DNA of 64,000 nt, from contig NZ_CDBW01000026.1 in NCBI RefSeq assembly GCF_000820145.1, positions 26,545 to 90,544 on the forward strand, given 5' to 3'. Made by a program: the position numbers and the translations under genes. The notes beneath the pieces were generated by a model that was not told the origin of the DNA, searched no databases, and saw only the letters and a program-made list of their open reading frames with translations. The stretch's first letter is position 1. Each line of letters opens with the position of its first letter. Positions 35,478 through 44,203 of the stretch are shown one piece after another. The stretch comes from Aeromonas sobria (lineage in GTDB: Bacteria; Pseudomonadota; Gammaproteobacteria; Enterobacterales; Aeromonadaceae).

Positions 35478-35738
35478 ATGGGGAGGACATTGGAGGATTT
35501 GATTTCATCCGAATCACCCGAGGTTGTCCAGAGAGCCAAGGAGCATGCCGAAGAGCTGCGAGTTCATATCGCTGTGACCAAATTGCTTTCAAATCTCGGT
35601 GCAGGTGATGTTCCTGAAATTGATCCCGATGTTCTAAATAGTTTATTGTCGCTCAAAAGGTCTGTTGAGAGTAATGACTGTCGGCTAAGTTTATTCGTCC
35701 ATATGCCAGATGGTACGCATCATGGCGTCAACATTTAG
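35478..35738 (+). CDS. Unknown protein with C-terminal MPDGTHHGV motif
   Basis: An 86-aa acidic, mostly helical protein that ends in a likely beta hairpin (RLSLFVHMPDGTHHGVNI). AGGAG lies 9-10 bases before the ATG. Two further degenerate copies of this C-terminal segment occur downstream at 36281-36384 and 37870-37990, so the gene belongs to a locally duplicated family. No function is recognised. Confidence 0.55.
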   Translation: MGRTLEDLISSESPEVVQRAKEHAEELRVHIAVTKLLSNLGAGDVPEIDPDVLNSLLSLKRSVESNDCRLSLFVHMPDGTHHGVNI

Positions 35739-35846
35739 TTGTTTTTATAATCCATCATGGATTAAACAGTTTCATACGGACAGCACCTTACAAAGCAATC
35801 CGAGCTATTGCTTTCTGAACCAGCCTAACAGAATGTGTCATTATTC

Positions 35847-36197
35847 CTAGTCAGACATAGAGGTGTAGCAGGTCTGACGCAGAGCATCAATAGTCGTTGA
35901 CTCCATCGACACAACAGACATAACACTAACAGCAATGCTGTTAATAATTTTCTCTCTTGGGCCCTTGCGCCAACTATCGCTTTGGTAAAAGGCATCAAGA
36001 GATTTTTCCCTATGCTCAGGGTTATCAAAAGCTCGAACCAAAACATAGCTGTCTGGATCATGTTGCGACTGACCATAAGTGACTACATCAATTCCAGCGG
36101 CCTGATGCAAAGGAACGCTGATACTTCGCATGATCTGATGAAATCCATTACCTGCACTTGGCTGTAAAGTGTACTGGAGAAACTCGACCGTTCTCAT
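35847..36197 (-). CDS. NIPSNAP-type dimeric alpha/beta-barrel protein
   Basis: A 116-aa protein with the small ferredoxin-like pattern of NIPSNAP-family proteins: VEFLQYTLQPSAGNGFHQI at the start, SYVLVRAFDNPEHREKSLDAFYQSDSW in the middle. Members act as small dimeric enzymes or stress proteins of mostly unknown activity. AAGGAT lies 6 bases before the ATG. It is convergent with the rightward 86-aa gene and monocistronic. Confidence 0.6.
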   Translation of the reverse strand: MRTVEFLQYTLQPSAGNGFHQIMRSISVPLHQAAGIDVVTYGQSQHDPDSYVLVRAFDNPEHREKSLDAFYQSDSWRKGPREKIINSIAVSVMSVVSMESTTIDALRQTCYTSMSD

Positions 36198-36280
36198 TAA
36201 AGATCCTTCATATCAACTTAAATAGATACGGATACTGTACATGAGGCTTCTCAAAAATACATTTAAAGGTGAGATGCCCG

Positions 36281-36384
36281 TAGGGATTACCGCAGCTTGC
36301 GCTGCATGGGGCCACACCCAAGAGAATGCCATCTTATCTGCTCACTCATATGCCTGACGGCACTCATCATGGCGTCAAAATTTA
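36281..36384 (+). pseudogene. Relic of the MPDGTHHGV gene family, copy 2
   Basis: In one rightward frame the DNA reads QLALHGATPKRMPSYLLTHM then PDGTHHGVKI and a TAA at about 36383. It matches the end of the 86-aa gene (FVHMPDGTHHGVNI) and the relic at 37870-37990. There is no start or upstream coding sequence. Confidence 0.6.
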
Positions 36385-36483
36385 ATTTATGCGCTTTATT
36401 AGTTCGTCAATAGAGGCTCTAATCCACCAAATTAAAACAACTCCCGCAGGGAGAGTCCAAACAATTTAACAGATAGAGTCTTT

Positions 36484-37623
36484 TCAGACTCCCACAGTGG
36501 AGCCAATATGGCCCCAGTGGATCTGATAGCGTGTATTGCGTCCGCCACCAGGTAATTTCTCAATGCACCCCTTATCCACCAATTGCGCAAGATGGCGTGT
36601 AGCGGTCGCTTTGCTTACTCCGGCCACTTTTTGATACTGGCTTGCATTGATGCCATTTTCAAAACCCTGTTCGCCGCCATCCAGTAAACGATTCAGCACT
36701 TTGGTTTGCTCTGGACTCAGATCGTCATTACAGTGCCGCAACCAGAAAAATGTCTTGGCGAGAGAACGATCAATAACCTGTAATGCCAGCTCTATGGAGT
36801 AATCCAGTGTGTCGAGGAACCAACAGATCCAGGAGGTAATATCTAGCGAGCCCCTCTGCGCTGACTCAAGCGCTCGATAGTAGTCACCCCGCAGCTCTAG
36901 AATGGCAACTGACATGGCATACAGCCGGATGCTGTGGCTGTCAGCCTGTGACAGCGCGAGGTCGGTCAGTGCCCGCGCTAACCGCCCATTGCCATCATCA
37001 ACGGGATGCAGCGTCACGAACCAGAAATGGCAGATCGCCGCACGAAGCAGTGGATCCATCGTGGGGTCATGCTGAGTCTGGTTAAACCAGGGGATGAACT
37101 CGGCCAGTTGATCGTCCAGAGCGGCTCTGGGCGGTGCCTCAAAATGCACGGTAGGGCGATCAACACGCCCAGAGACAACCAGCATCGGCTCATCTCCTCG
37201 CAACTGCCCTACGTTCATTGGCTGTACCGACCATTCGTTGACAGGGAACAGCCAACGATGCCATTGGTAAAGTCGTTCAATTGTCAGTGGTTGTTCATGG
37301 TTGTCGATGGCATCCAGCATCATGGCCGCGAGCCCCTCTGAGCGCTCTGATACTGGATAGGACTGAGTTTGTGAGCTCCCTAACCGCCTAGCCAGGGAAG
37401 ATCGCACGGATTGGGCATTGAGACGTTCGCCTTCGATAGCGGACGAGGCGATGATGTTAGCCAATAACGTGTCCAACGTTTGGTCGGGGTTCCCCAACCT
37501 GGAATGACTACCGATTAGAATTCCCTGTCTGCGTTGAACCTGCCGTAATCTGGGCAATATCTCGCTATCCCGCCAACGAAAATGGGGCCAATCTGCTTGT
37601 TGCCAAATCCAAAATGGTTCCAT
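36484..37623 (-). CDS. Fic-domain AMP transferase with C-terminal winged helix
   Basis: A 379-aa protein. An N-terminal DUF4172-like segment contains the inhibitory-helix motif SAIEGE (61-66), followed by the Fic core with HPVDDGNGRLAR (206-217), which keeps the catalytic His and the anion-binding loop. Residues ~300-370 form a winged helix (INASQYQKVAGVSKATATRH). Fic enzymes transfer AMP from ATP to Ser, Thr or Tyr of target proteins; the SxxxEG helix keeps the enzyme inhibited. The start MEPFWIW follows GAGGAA. A perfect palindrome 54 bases upstream suggests that the protein represses its own gene through its HTH. Confidence 0.88.
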   Translation of the reverse strand: MEPFWIWQQADWPHFRWRDSEILPRLRQVQRRQGILIGSHSRLGNPDQTLDTLLANIIASSAIEGERLNAQSVRSSLARRLGSSQTQSYPVSERSEGLAAMMLDAIDNHEQPLTIERLYQWHRWLFPVNEWSVQPMNVGQLRGDEPMLVVSGRVDRPTVHFEAPPRAALDDQLAEFIPWFNQTQHDPTMDPLLRAAICHFWFVTLHPVDDGNGRLARALTDLALSQADSHSIRLYAMSVAILELRGDYYRALESAQRGSLDITSWICWFLDTLDYSIELALQVIDRSLAKTFFWLRHCNDDLSPEQTKVLNRLLDGGEQGFENGINASQYQKVAGVSKATATRHLAQLVDKGCIEKLPGGGRNTRYQIHWGHIGSTVGV

Positions 37624-37676
37624 TATTTCCTCATCCAACATGCTAGGGTCTCAAGAATGAGCCGACCCAGCCCATC

Positions 37677-37701
37677 ATTCGGCTCAATGTTTGAGCCGAA
37701 T
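37677..37701. promoter_or_regulatory. Palindromic operator in the fic promoter
   Basis: A perfect 25-bp palindrome with arms ATTCGGCTCA and TGAGCCGAAT separated by ATGTT. It has the same arms and 5-base spacer as the sites at 34705-34791. A further half-site, TGAGCCGA, lies nearby at 37658-37665. Confidence 0.82.
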
Positions 37702-37869
37702 ATAACACATGCAGCAGACCAGCAGAGCTGGTAATGAGGATGGGGATACAGGCTGAAAATCTCAGACAGGAGCTGACGAAAAACTGGATTTATTGCTGCT
37801 GTGTGGTGCTATAGCAACCAGTAGATAGACAAGGCGGGAGTTCGTTTTCGTTTCGAATGGTTCTTGTGA

Positions 37870-37990
37870 GCTTGCAGCTTGCGCTGCATGAAGCCACGCA
37901 CACGCAGATGCCGTCTGGTCTGCTTATTCATATGCCTGAAGGCACTCACTATGCCGTCACTGTGAATAATTATAGGGAAATTTAGTTTTA
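37870..37990 (+). pseudogene. Relic of the MPDGTHHGV gene family, copy 3
   Basis: A rightward frame reads LQLALHEATHTQMPSGLLIH then MPEGTHYAVTV and stops at a TAG near 37985. It shares the GCAGCTTGCGCTGCATG segment with the relic at 36281, which shows that these two come from the same paralogue. No intact start is present. Confidence 0.55.
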
Positions 37991-38024
37991 TCTGGGTTAA
38001 GAGATAATTATTTGGCAAATATAT

Positions 38025-38231
38025 CTATGGCAGCAAATCGCGAATGTCACACCCCATAACCCTGGCAAGACGATAAGCCTTTTCCAGGGTGACATTGACC
38101 TCACCACGCTCAATTCGTCCTACGTAGCTTCTATCAATTTCGGCCGCATATGCGAGTGCATCTTGCGATACGCCCAATTGAAGCCGTCTATCACGTACAG
38201 CATCACCAAATTTTTTTGCTAGCTCTTGCAT
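38025..38231 (-). CDS. Small XRE-type HTH regulator
   Basis: A 68-aa protein that is almost entirely one XRE helix-turn-helix domain: LGVSQDALAYAAEIDRSYVGRIERGEVN, then LEKAYRLARVMGCDIRDLLP. The start at 38231 has GAGGCGA upstream; the frame extends to 38279. It is transcribed divergently from the 188-aa gene at 38350, so it may repress that promoter as well as its own. Confidence 0.8.
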   Translation of the reverse strand: MQELAKKFGDAVRDRRLQLGVSQDALAYAAEIDRSYVGRIERGEVNVTLEKAYRLARVMGCDIRDLLP

Positions 38232-38349
38232 GTCTCGCCTCTCGCTGGCGAGCACTATCTCTGGTTGTCTGGCTAACAACCACGGATTATAATCCTCAAC
38301 CGAGTTTAGATTTCCACTAAATGTTTTCGTTCGAGGCCCAGGATTACTT

Positions 38350-38916
38350 ATGAGCTCCCAGACCGTGTGGTTACCAACCGCGCTCTACACCGCACTCATT
38401 CGATGGCAGATGGATGACTTCACTGCGACAGGATTTGTAAATGCCATTTTTGGTGACAAAGCAGAATCGCAGATACGTCAGCGGCGTTATACCTTCATTT
38501 ATCGGCATCTGATCAAGCTCGTAAATCAGGGACTTCTAAAAAGGAAGACAGTTGATGATGGGAGGCGCTTTTCTCATTTCATCAGGACTCCCAAGTTCGA
38601 TGAAGTGCATTTCAAGGAGGAATTTATTGGGCCTTGTGCGCTTGTAACGGAATCGGGTAAGGAGCGTAAGTCGGAAACGTATGAATCCGTCCTGGAAGGA
38701 CTGATCGCGAGAGCACAGCACTACCGTAAGGGGTTGCAGGAATGTGATTCAATGCTCGCTGAGTACCAGCAATTAAGAGTGGACTTCTCCATATTGGATC
38801 CAGCGATTGAAAGGGCCATCAACAATACCGTTGCAGAGAAACGCGATTTGCGGGGCAGGCTGGAGGCCGTGGAGAGGCTTTTGAGGGGGTTGATTGCGTT
38901 TAGAAGTGCCTCTTGA
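38350..38916 (+). CDS. Unknown protein with winged-helix-like N-terminus and coiled coil
   Basis: A 188-aa protein. Residues ~10-75 (IRWQMDDFTATGFVNAIFGD, FIYRHLIKLVNQGLLKRKTV) read like a winged helix; residues ~115-185 are a long charged coiled coil. No enzyme motif is present. A regulatory or DNA-binding role is inferred. It is divergent from the XRE gene and convergent with the recombinase-helicase operon. Confidence 0.6.
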   Translation: MSSQTVWLPTALYTALIRWQMDDFTATGFVNAIFGDKAESQIRQRRYTFIYRHLIKLVNQGLLKRKTVDDGRRFSHFIRTPKFDEVHFKEEFIGPCALVTESGKERKSETYESVLEGLIARAQHYRKGLQECDSMLAEYQQLRVDFSILDPAIERAINNTVAEKRDLRGRLEAVERLLRGLIAFRSAS

Positions 38917-38974
38917 TGAACGGCCAGAATCGATAGACGTGTCTCAGAATCAAAGGGCTAGTAATTTCAAGCCG

Positions 38975-41224
38975 TTATCTATCAGCAGCTAAAGGAGAAT
39001 CAGCCATTGCTTGTATTAGCAACGCTTTAACCTTATGTCCAAGATCAACATTTCGTTTGCTCGCTGACTCATGTGTTAGTGCTTGGCTCAGAATATTCAG
39101 AGGCCCGATCAAGTAGACCTTTTCTACGGCTCGTGTAATCGCGGTATAACACATTGTTCGATCAATATTTGGGGCCTTATCCAGAACAATGATGACTTGC
39201 TTAAACTGTGAACCCTGACTCTTGTGAATCGTCATAGCATAAGCGTGGCGAAGGGCATTGATTATATCCAACGAGATCTCTCGTTCTATGCCGTCATCCC
39301 ATAGAATCTTGCCAAAGCTATACAAAGGCTCATCGTTGTCATCATTATTTATAATTTTCATTACGTTGTAAACTTGGCAAATGGTTCCTATGGAACCATT
39401 CATCAGGTCATGAGCATAAAGGTTGGAGCAACACATTACTTTGTCATGTAGTTTAAACTCAGTATCTAAATAGTGATTTGCTTCTTCTATAAATACCTTT
39501 AATGGTTTACTGTTATTCAATGCTACGCAGCGTTTATTGATATCATTAACCATTTTAGTTGTAGCGCAAATTATTTGTGTTTCATCAGGTTGTTCTAAAT
39601 ATATTGAGACTGCTCTCTTTTGAATTGCATTGGCTCCATTGATATCAATATGGACGACATCATCGTAGCTAAATGTTGGAAGAATACCATTACGGATAGA
39701 GGCTGAAATAGCAGGGATGTTTGAGAGTTTATCTTGCCGACGAACCTCTGTTAATGTGATTTTTGGAATATCGTGCATTGGCACTAGTTCATGGAAAACA
39801 AGACCGAAATCTACAGGTGGAAGCTGCCCAATATCGCCTAACATGATTACATGTGCAGAATTAGGAACACATCTCAATAGGCGGTACATACTAGGCAAGT
39901 CTACCATTGAGCTTTCATCGACAACAATAACAAGTTGTCTGCCTTCATAATTATTAGCATTGAAGTTTTTAATAAATCTTGCGATAGTATGAGCCTCTTG
40001 ATTTGTTGCCTCTGCCATCCTTTTTGCTGCTTTGCCTGCAAGTGCGACTTGTACTGGTATTATATCTAACTTATGAAACACTGAATAAAGCGCATCTAAT
40101 AATGTAGTTTTACCTACACCTGCACCACCATTAATAATTAAAAAGCGATGTTTTATAGCCCCAAAGATAGCTTCTTTTTGAAGAGAGTTTAAGTTAAAAC
40201 ACTTTTTACTTTCGTATTGATTGATATAAAAGTTTATCCTTTTTTCATCGATGGATAATTTACTTGGGTTTGTGATGAGGTTCACCAATCGCTGAGCAAC
40301 ATATGCTTCCATGGTGAAAGCACCAGCGCTCTGTAATTCATTGTCACCAACATCAAGGATATTTTCACACGATGTGGCGAGTGCGAATGCTTGATTAACA
40401 TAGCACTCTGTTTTCTCTTGATTATTGGGGATATGTAAGAGCTGTTTCAGCCATATGTCTAGATCATATCGTGTTGCTAATGTACTCCCGCTAGAAAGGT
40501 GACAGTACAATGCCTCCTCGGCTGCTGCTGCGAGCCTAATAGGAGCATCCAATTGAAATCCTAGAGCCACTGAGATTCGATCACATTCATTAAAATCAAC
40601 ACCAAACGCTAATAATCGGTAAGGGTCTTCGCTTACCTTACTTATGGTTTCCTGTTGATAATAATCTGATACCAAAAATGAGGTGGATACTGATAATCCC
40701 AAATGTGCATTGCAGAAACGCATAGCATCAATATTTATATAGCTACGCCATGCATCGATAGTATTTTTTGCGGTGTTTTCACTTAATATCTTACGCAGGC
40801 TTACAATATCACCATTGTCCAAGATTTCAAATAAGGACTCACCAAATGTAGACCATAATGTACGGGCTTTTACTGGGCCAACACCTTTAAATCTGGCGTG
40901 ACTGCCTAACATGATTACGATTTGCTCCCCTGATGGCCTAATTAGATCTAGGTATTGAGGGGTGATTACAGTGAGAATGCCTCCGTGCTCTACACGTCTA
41001 CTATACTGCTTTTTGACAGCTAATTTAACCAATGCACCCTTCGCTAATATTAGTGACAGGCGATCACTGTTATTTTCAATTATGTGAATGATGTAATTGC
41101 GCTTGTAATTGCAATTACGTAGAGTGTCAGGATCTATCTGCACAGCATGAAATGAGCGACCTTTTCTGGATGAATATGGTGGTCTCGTGATGCGAAAAAA
41201 CTTCTCTTGCTCGAAGTCATTCAT
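38975..41224 (-). CDS. RecD2/TraI-like SF1B helicase
   Basis: A 749-aa DNA helicase. The N-terminal part has helix-hairpin-helix repeats (ARFKGVGPVKARTLWSTFG, ~110). Walker A is GGAGVGKTTL (~363), Walker B is VVDESSMVD, motif III is GDIGQLPPVDF, and the C-terminal UvrD_C_2 motif is AMTIHKSQGSQFK (~680). This matches RecD2-type 5'-3' helicases. It is the last of six overlapping genes that begin with three recombinases, and its ATG overlaps the stop of the preceding gene (ATGA), so it is probably part of the island's mobility or maintenance machinery. Confidence 0.88.
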   Translation of the reverse strand: MNDFEQEKFFRITRPPYSSRKGRSFHAVQIDPDTLRNCNYKRNYIIHIIENNSDRLSLILAKGALVKLAVKKQYSRRVEHGGILTVITPQYLDLIRPSGEQIVIMLGSHARFKGVGPVKARTLWSTFGESLFEILDNGDIVSLRKILSENTAKNTIDAWRSYINIDAMRFCNAHLGLSVSTSFLVSDYYQQETISKVSEDPYRLLAFGVDFNECDRISVALGFQLDAPIRLAAAAEEALYCHLSSGSTLATRYDLDIWLKQLLHIPNNQEKTECYVNQAFALATSCENILDVGDNELQSAGAFTMEAYVAQRLVNLITNPSKLSIDEKRINFYINQYESKKCFNLNSLQKEAIFGAIKHRFLIINGGAGVGKTTLLDALYSVFHKLDIIPVQVALAGKAAKRMAEATNQEAHTIARFIKNFNANNYEGRQLVIVVDESSMVDLPSMYRLLRCVPNSAHVIMLGDIGQLPPVDFGLVFHELVPMHDIPKITLTEVRRQDKLSNIPAISASIRNGILPTFSYDDVVHIDINGANAIQKRAVSIYLEQPDETQIICATTKMVNDINKRCVALNNSKPLKVFIEEANHYLDTEFKLHDKVMCCSNLYAHDLMNGSIGTICQVYNVMKIINNDDNDEPLYSFGKILWDDGIEREISLDIINALRHAYAMTIHKSQGSQFKQVIIVLDKAPNIDRTMCYTAITRAVEKVYLIGPLNILSQALTHESASKRNVDLGHKVKALLIQAMADSPLAADR

Positions 41225-41727
41225 CTAGGCACCCGCTTAAATATTTCTAGCAATTCCATACGATGCTGTTCTCGATGTGAATTTGATTGAAGAGATTTAT
41301 ATTCTTGCTTTAAGCCTTCTAAATGAGATTCAAGTTCTGCAACCCGTAGCTGTAATTGGCGAATCATTTTATCTTTCTCTTGAATGCTCTTTTCTTGCGG
41401 GCTGTATCGCTTTGCGGGTGCTTTTGAAGTATCCCTAGCCTGGTAGGGAAGCTCCTGCAAGGTATTCTGCTCAGCTAGCCATTGAGCCTTACTTTTAAGG
41501 TACGCAACAATGTACTTATTTTGGTAATAGCTAGAGCGAGATATACCAATCTCTTTTATTATGGCAGTTGCATTTAAACTGCCATTTTCTATGAAGTTTT
41601 GCCATTCAGCAAGGTCAAGTGGCCCGACCAAATTAGCCACCTTAACAAGATTTTCACGCGCCTTGGCATGCATTTTATCAAGTTCAAAATCTTCCAGTTC
41701 ATGGCTAATACTGAATGCTTTATTCAT
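41221..41727 (-). CDS. HTH/coiled-coil protein in the recombinase operon
   Basis: A 168-aa protein with a helix-turn-helix-like segment (~50-75, NATAIIKEIGISRSSYYQNK) and a coiled coil (~115-155, EKDKMIRQLQLRVAELESHL). The overall layout is the same as that of the next gene upstream, although the sequences differ. It overlaps both neighbours by 4 bases (ATGA). It is probably an accessory DNA-binding factor for the recombinases or the helicase. Confidence 0.7.
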   Translation of the reverse strand: MNKAFSISHELEDFELDKMHAKARENLVKVANLVGPLDLAEWQNFIENGSLNATAIIKEIGISRSSYYQNKYIVAYLKSKAQWLAEQNTLQELPYQARDTSKAPAKRYSPQEKSIQEKDKMIRQLQLRVAELESHLEGLKQEYKSLQSNSHREQHRMELLEIFKRVPR

Positions 41728-42143
41728 TTTTTAAGATCTTTCAATCTGGCTTTTGTCTTCATAGAGTGTGGGAGCGGTGCTTCCAACTCCTCAATGGACA
41801 TACCTCTACTTGTAGCATTGGCGAACCATCGAACAAAAGTCTCATCATAGTCAGCTAATAGTTTTTTTAACTTGATATTTTCTTCTTTTATTTTATCAAG
41901 TTTTGATTGGGTTTCTTCTGCACGCCTGCCGATATCTTCTAATATGTTGCTACTTTGATTGGCTTCTTTATAAGCCTTAACGATAGCTTCTTTTTTTGAC
42001 AATGCTTGCCGAGTAAATCCTGTCTCCTGTTCTAGTTCCTTCCAAGTGACTTTATTCTTCCCACTGCGGGCAGCTAGGATTACGATGAGTTTGCAGAAGT
42101 CTTGTTCTAGTGCCGCTGTAATTTGTTTCTGTTCTTTTTTCAT
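41724..42143 (-). CDS. GinD-like HTH/coiled-coil accessory protein
   Basis: A 139-aa protein with an HTH-like segment (~35-60, TWKELEQETGFTRQALSKKEAIV) and a coiled coil (~68-95). Its position directly after three tyrosine recombinases matches ginD of the ginABCD operon described for GInt islands, where the fourth gene encodes a small putative HTH protein. The start MKKEQKQ overlaps the stop of the recombinase gene as ATGA; the frame extends to a GTG at 42155. The homology to GinD is inferred from order and layout. Confidence 0.7.
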   Translation of the reverse strand: MKKEQKQITAALEQDFCKLIVILAARSGKNKVTWKELEQETGFTRQALSKKEAIVKAYKEANQSSNILEDIGRRAEETQSKLDKIKEENIKLKKLLADYDETFVRWFANATSRGMSIEELEAPLPHSMKTKARLKDLKK

Positions 42144-44203
42144 ATTGCAACGCACCCATTATTACCATTAGGGAAAACTTGCACTAATTCACCATCTGAA
42201 ATTGAATTATCCTGCTCAATGGCGAGGGCTATACGACAACCATTTAATAGTTCTTCATGAGAGCGTAGCCAGTTATTGGAACCATGATATTCAGCGTCAA
42301 CTGCTGCTTTAACATGTTGAATTCGAGTTTCTTGTTCAGCTTGAAGTTTTTGTAAATGGATGATCTCTTCCTGATTTCCTTTTATACGATAATACTCAGA
42401 GCATCCACGGACGCATGCATAGTATTTTCCACATGGAGAGTCACTATAGTCATGTTTGCATAAGCCAATTGCAGTGATGAGTGTTGTACCAATGTCTTCT
42501 ATCGTTTCAAGAACCTCATCACGGTCAACCAGTGTAAAGATCACGGATGCCTCTTTTGCTTGCTCTGGTGTTATATTTGAGGCGGCAAAGAGTATGTCTG
42601 CGTTATCCATGACTCTTTTAGCTGGATTAGTGTGGTCATAGGCTACATTGTCTAGAGTATACTTTCGCCCAAAGTATCGAGCAATCTCTATAGGGGTTAC
42701 TGAATCTGAGAGCTCTAGCATAGTGTCTAGAAAGTGACGGAATTGATGTGATGTCAGCCGGATCTGCTCACCTTGAAAGCACAGATTTTTGCGTTCAAAT
42801 ACATTTTGTATACCCACTTCGGGACGACCCGCTATATAGTCATATATTTGAGTATATGATATCATTCTGAATTCCCAAGGCTCAGTTCTCTTAATAGAAT
42901 GATGACGCTGATGTTGGGTAACAAATATTAGTTTATCCAGTGAGTTTGCTACAGTTAATGCTGAAATCTGTTTCCATAACTGTTCGATAGACTTCTGCGC
43001 TAATGAAAATGTTTTTTCCTTTAAGTCTGCTGAGTGGAATGCGACAGCAATTTTACCTGTATTTGGATTCCGTTTATTCGTCAGATTTATATTTCTTTTG
43101 TTTAGATAGGAAGTGAGACTTGGACGTGATGACCAGTTTAATCTTTCCCAAGTATCAGTGACAAACAACTCACAATCCTCAGTGATAATTGGGAAGAAGT
43201 CGTATTTCCCATTAGCAACGCATTTAATCGTGTCACGTACAGGTGCTAATATTTCAAGGGCGCTAGTCAGACCTTTCTTTAGGATTGGTAACAGACTTTC
43301 GGTTATTGGTTTGGTTTGATATCCAGCCCCCTTTTTGGCTCGGTAGCGGATCTCATTAATGGATAATATGTCCATTTCACCTGTGAAGACGTTTTGCTCC
43401 TCAACCTCCCTAACCTGTAAGCAGTCGACATCCAGGCAGATCACCTCATCAAATCGCAGACCCGTTGCAAACATGATTTCTACCATAGCCTGAAACAGTG
43501 CATCATCACCTTCTAGATTAGAGTTAGAAAGTGTTGCTACTGCAATGAGACTTTCATGGGTAGGTAGCTTCTCATGCCGTTTGGTAGTTGACTCAAAATC
43601 GATTCTTGTATCACTCGCGGTATGGATTTCTCCGCGTTTAGATGACTTTTTGAATGCAATTTTTTGGATGGAGAGCCGCTTCTGGTTAATGAATTTCGCA
43701 ATGGATTCTAGTCTCTGACCAATACGGTAAAAGGTAGAACTTTCTAGTTTATCGTGTGCTTCCGCCTCTGCGACTTTGAAGTCATAAGTAGTCAGAGTGC
43801 TTGTTGTAATATTTCTTTTTAGCATCGCATTATCTAAATACCGATATGCAACAATATAGAAATTGAGTGTTCCTACATCTTTTGACTTCTCAATTTGCAA
43901 GGCTGAAACATGACATTTAGCTATGTCAGATAAATCTAGATTGTGAAATGCCTTCATGGCATCACGTGATGATTTAACTTTTTTACCTAGATTGTTATCT
44001 CGACTAAAATTGACTGATATATTATTTCCAGATTTTCTAGCTTGAGTCTTACAAATACCTTTAGCATCCCAGCTAAGGGCTCCCCACTCCCAACCTTCTA
44101 ATGTTGCAAAGGGAGTATTTTTTTTGTAAAAGTGAACTAATTGTTCCAGATTGCTACCAGCATCTACACCAGTTGATGGCAATAATTGTAGGCTAGTATT
44201 CAT
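42140..44203 (-). CDS. Tyrosine recombinase, GinC-like (687 aa)
   Basis: A large tyrosine recombinase. The catalytic domain carries box I Arg in FATGLRFDEVICLDVD (~250), HQFRHFLDTML (box II, ~490), and a likely Tyr nucleophile in DNVAYDHTNP. A C-terminal extension has a Cys/His cluster (LCKHDYSDSPCGKYYACVRGC, ~600-620) followed by a helical tail, a zinc-binding-like feature. It is third in the operon. Its ATG overlaps the stop of the second recombinase (ATGA). The extended N-terminus (~200 aa) probably binds arm sites. Confidence 0.85.
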   Translation of the reverse strand: MNTSLQLLPSTGVDAGSNLEQLVHFYKKNTPFATLEGWEWGALSWDAKGICKTQARKSGNNISVNFSRDNNLGKKVKSSRDAMKAFHNLDLSDIAKCHVSALQIEKSKDVGTLNFYIVAYRYLDNAMLKRNITTSTLTTYDFKVAEAEAHDKLESSTFYRIGQRLESIAKFINQKRLSIQKIAFKKSSKRGEIHTASDTRIDFESTTKRHEKLPTHESLIAVATLSNSNLEGDDALFQAMVEIMFATGLRFDEVICLDVDCLQVREVEEQNVFTGEMDILSINEIRYRAKKGAGYQTKPITESLLPILKKGLTSALEILAPVRDTIKCVANGKYDFFPIITEDCELFVTDTWERLNWSSRPSLTSYLNKRNINLTNKRNPNTGKIAVAFHSADLKEKTFSLAQKSIEQLWKQISALTVANSLDKLIFVTQHQRHHSIKRTEPWEFRMISYTQIYDYIAGRPEVGIQNVFERKNLCFQGEQIRLTSHQFRHFLDTMLELSDSVTPIEIARYFGRKYTLDNVAYDHTNPAKRVMDNADILFAASNITPEQAKEASVIFTLVDRDEVLETIEDIGTTLITAIGLCKHDYSDSPCGKYYACVRGCSEYYRIKGNQEEIIHLQKLQAEQETRIQHVKAAVDAEYHGSNNWLRSHEELLNGCRIALAIEQDNSISDGELVQVFPNGNNGCVAI

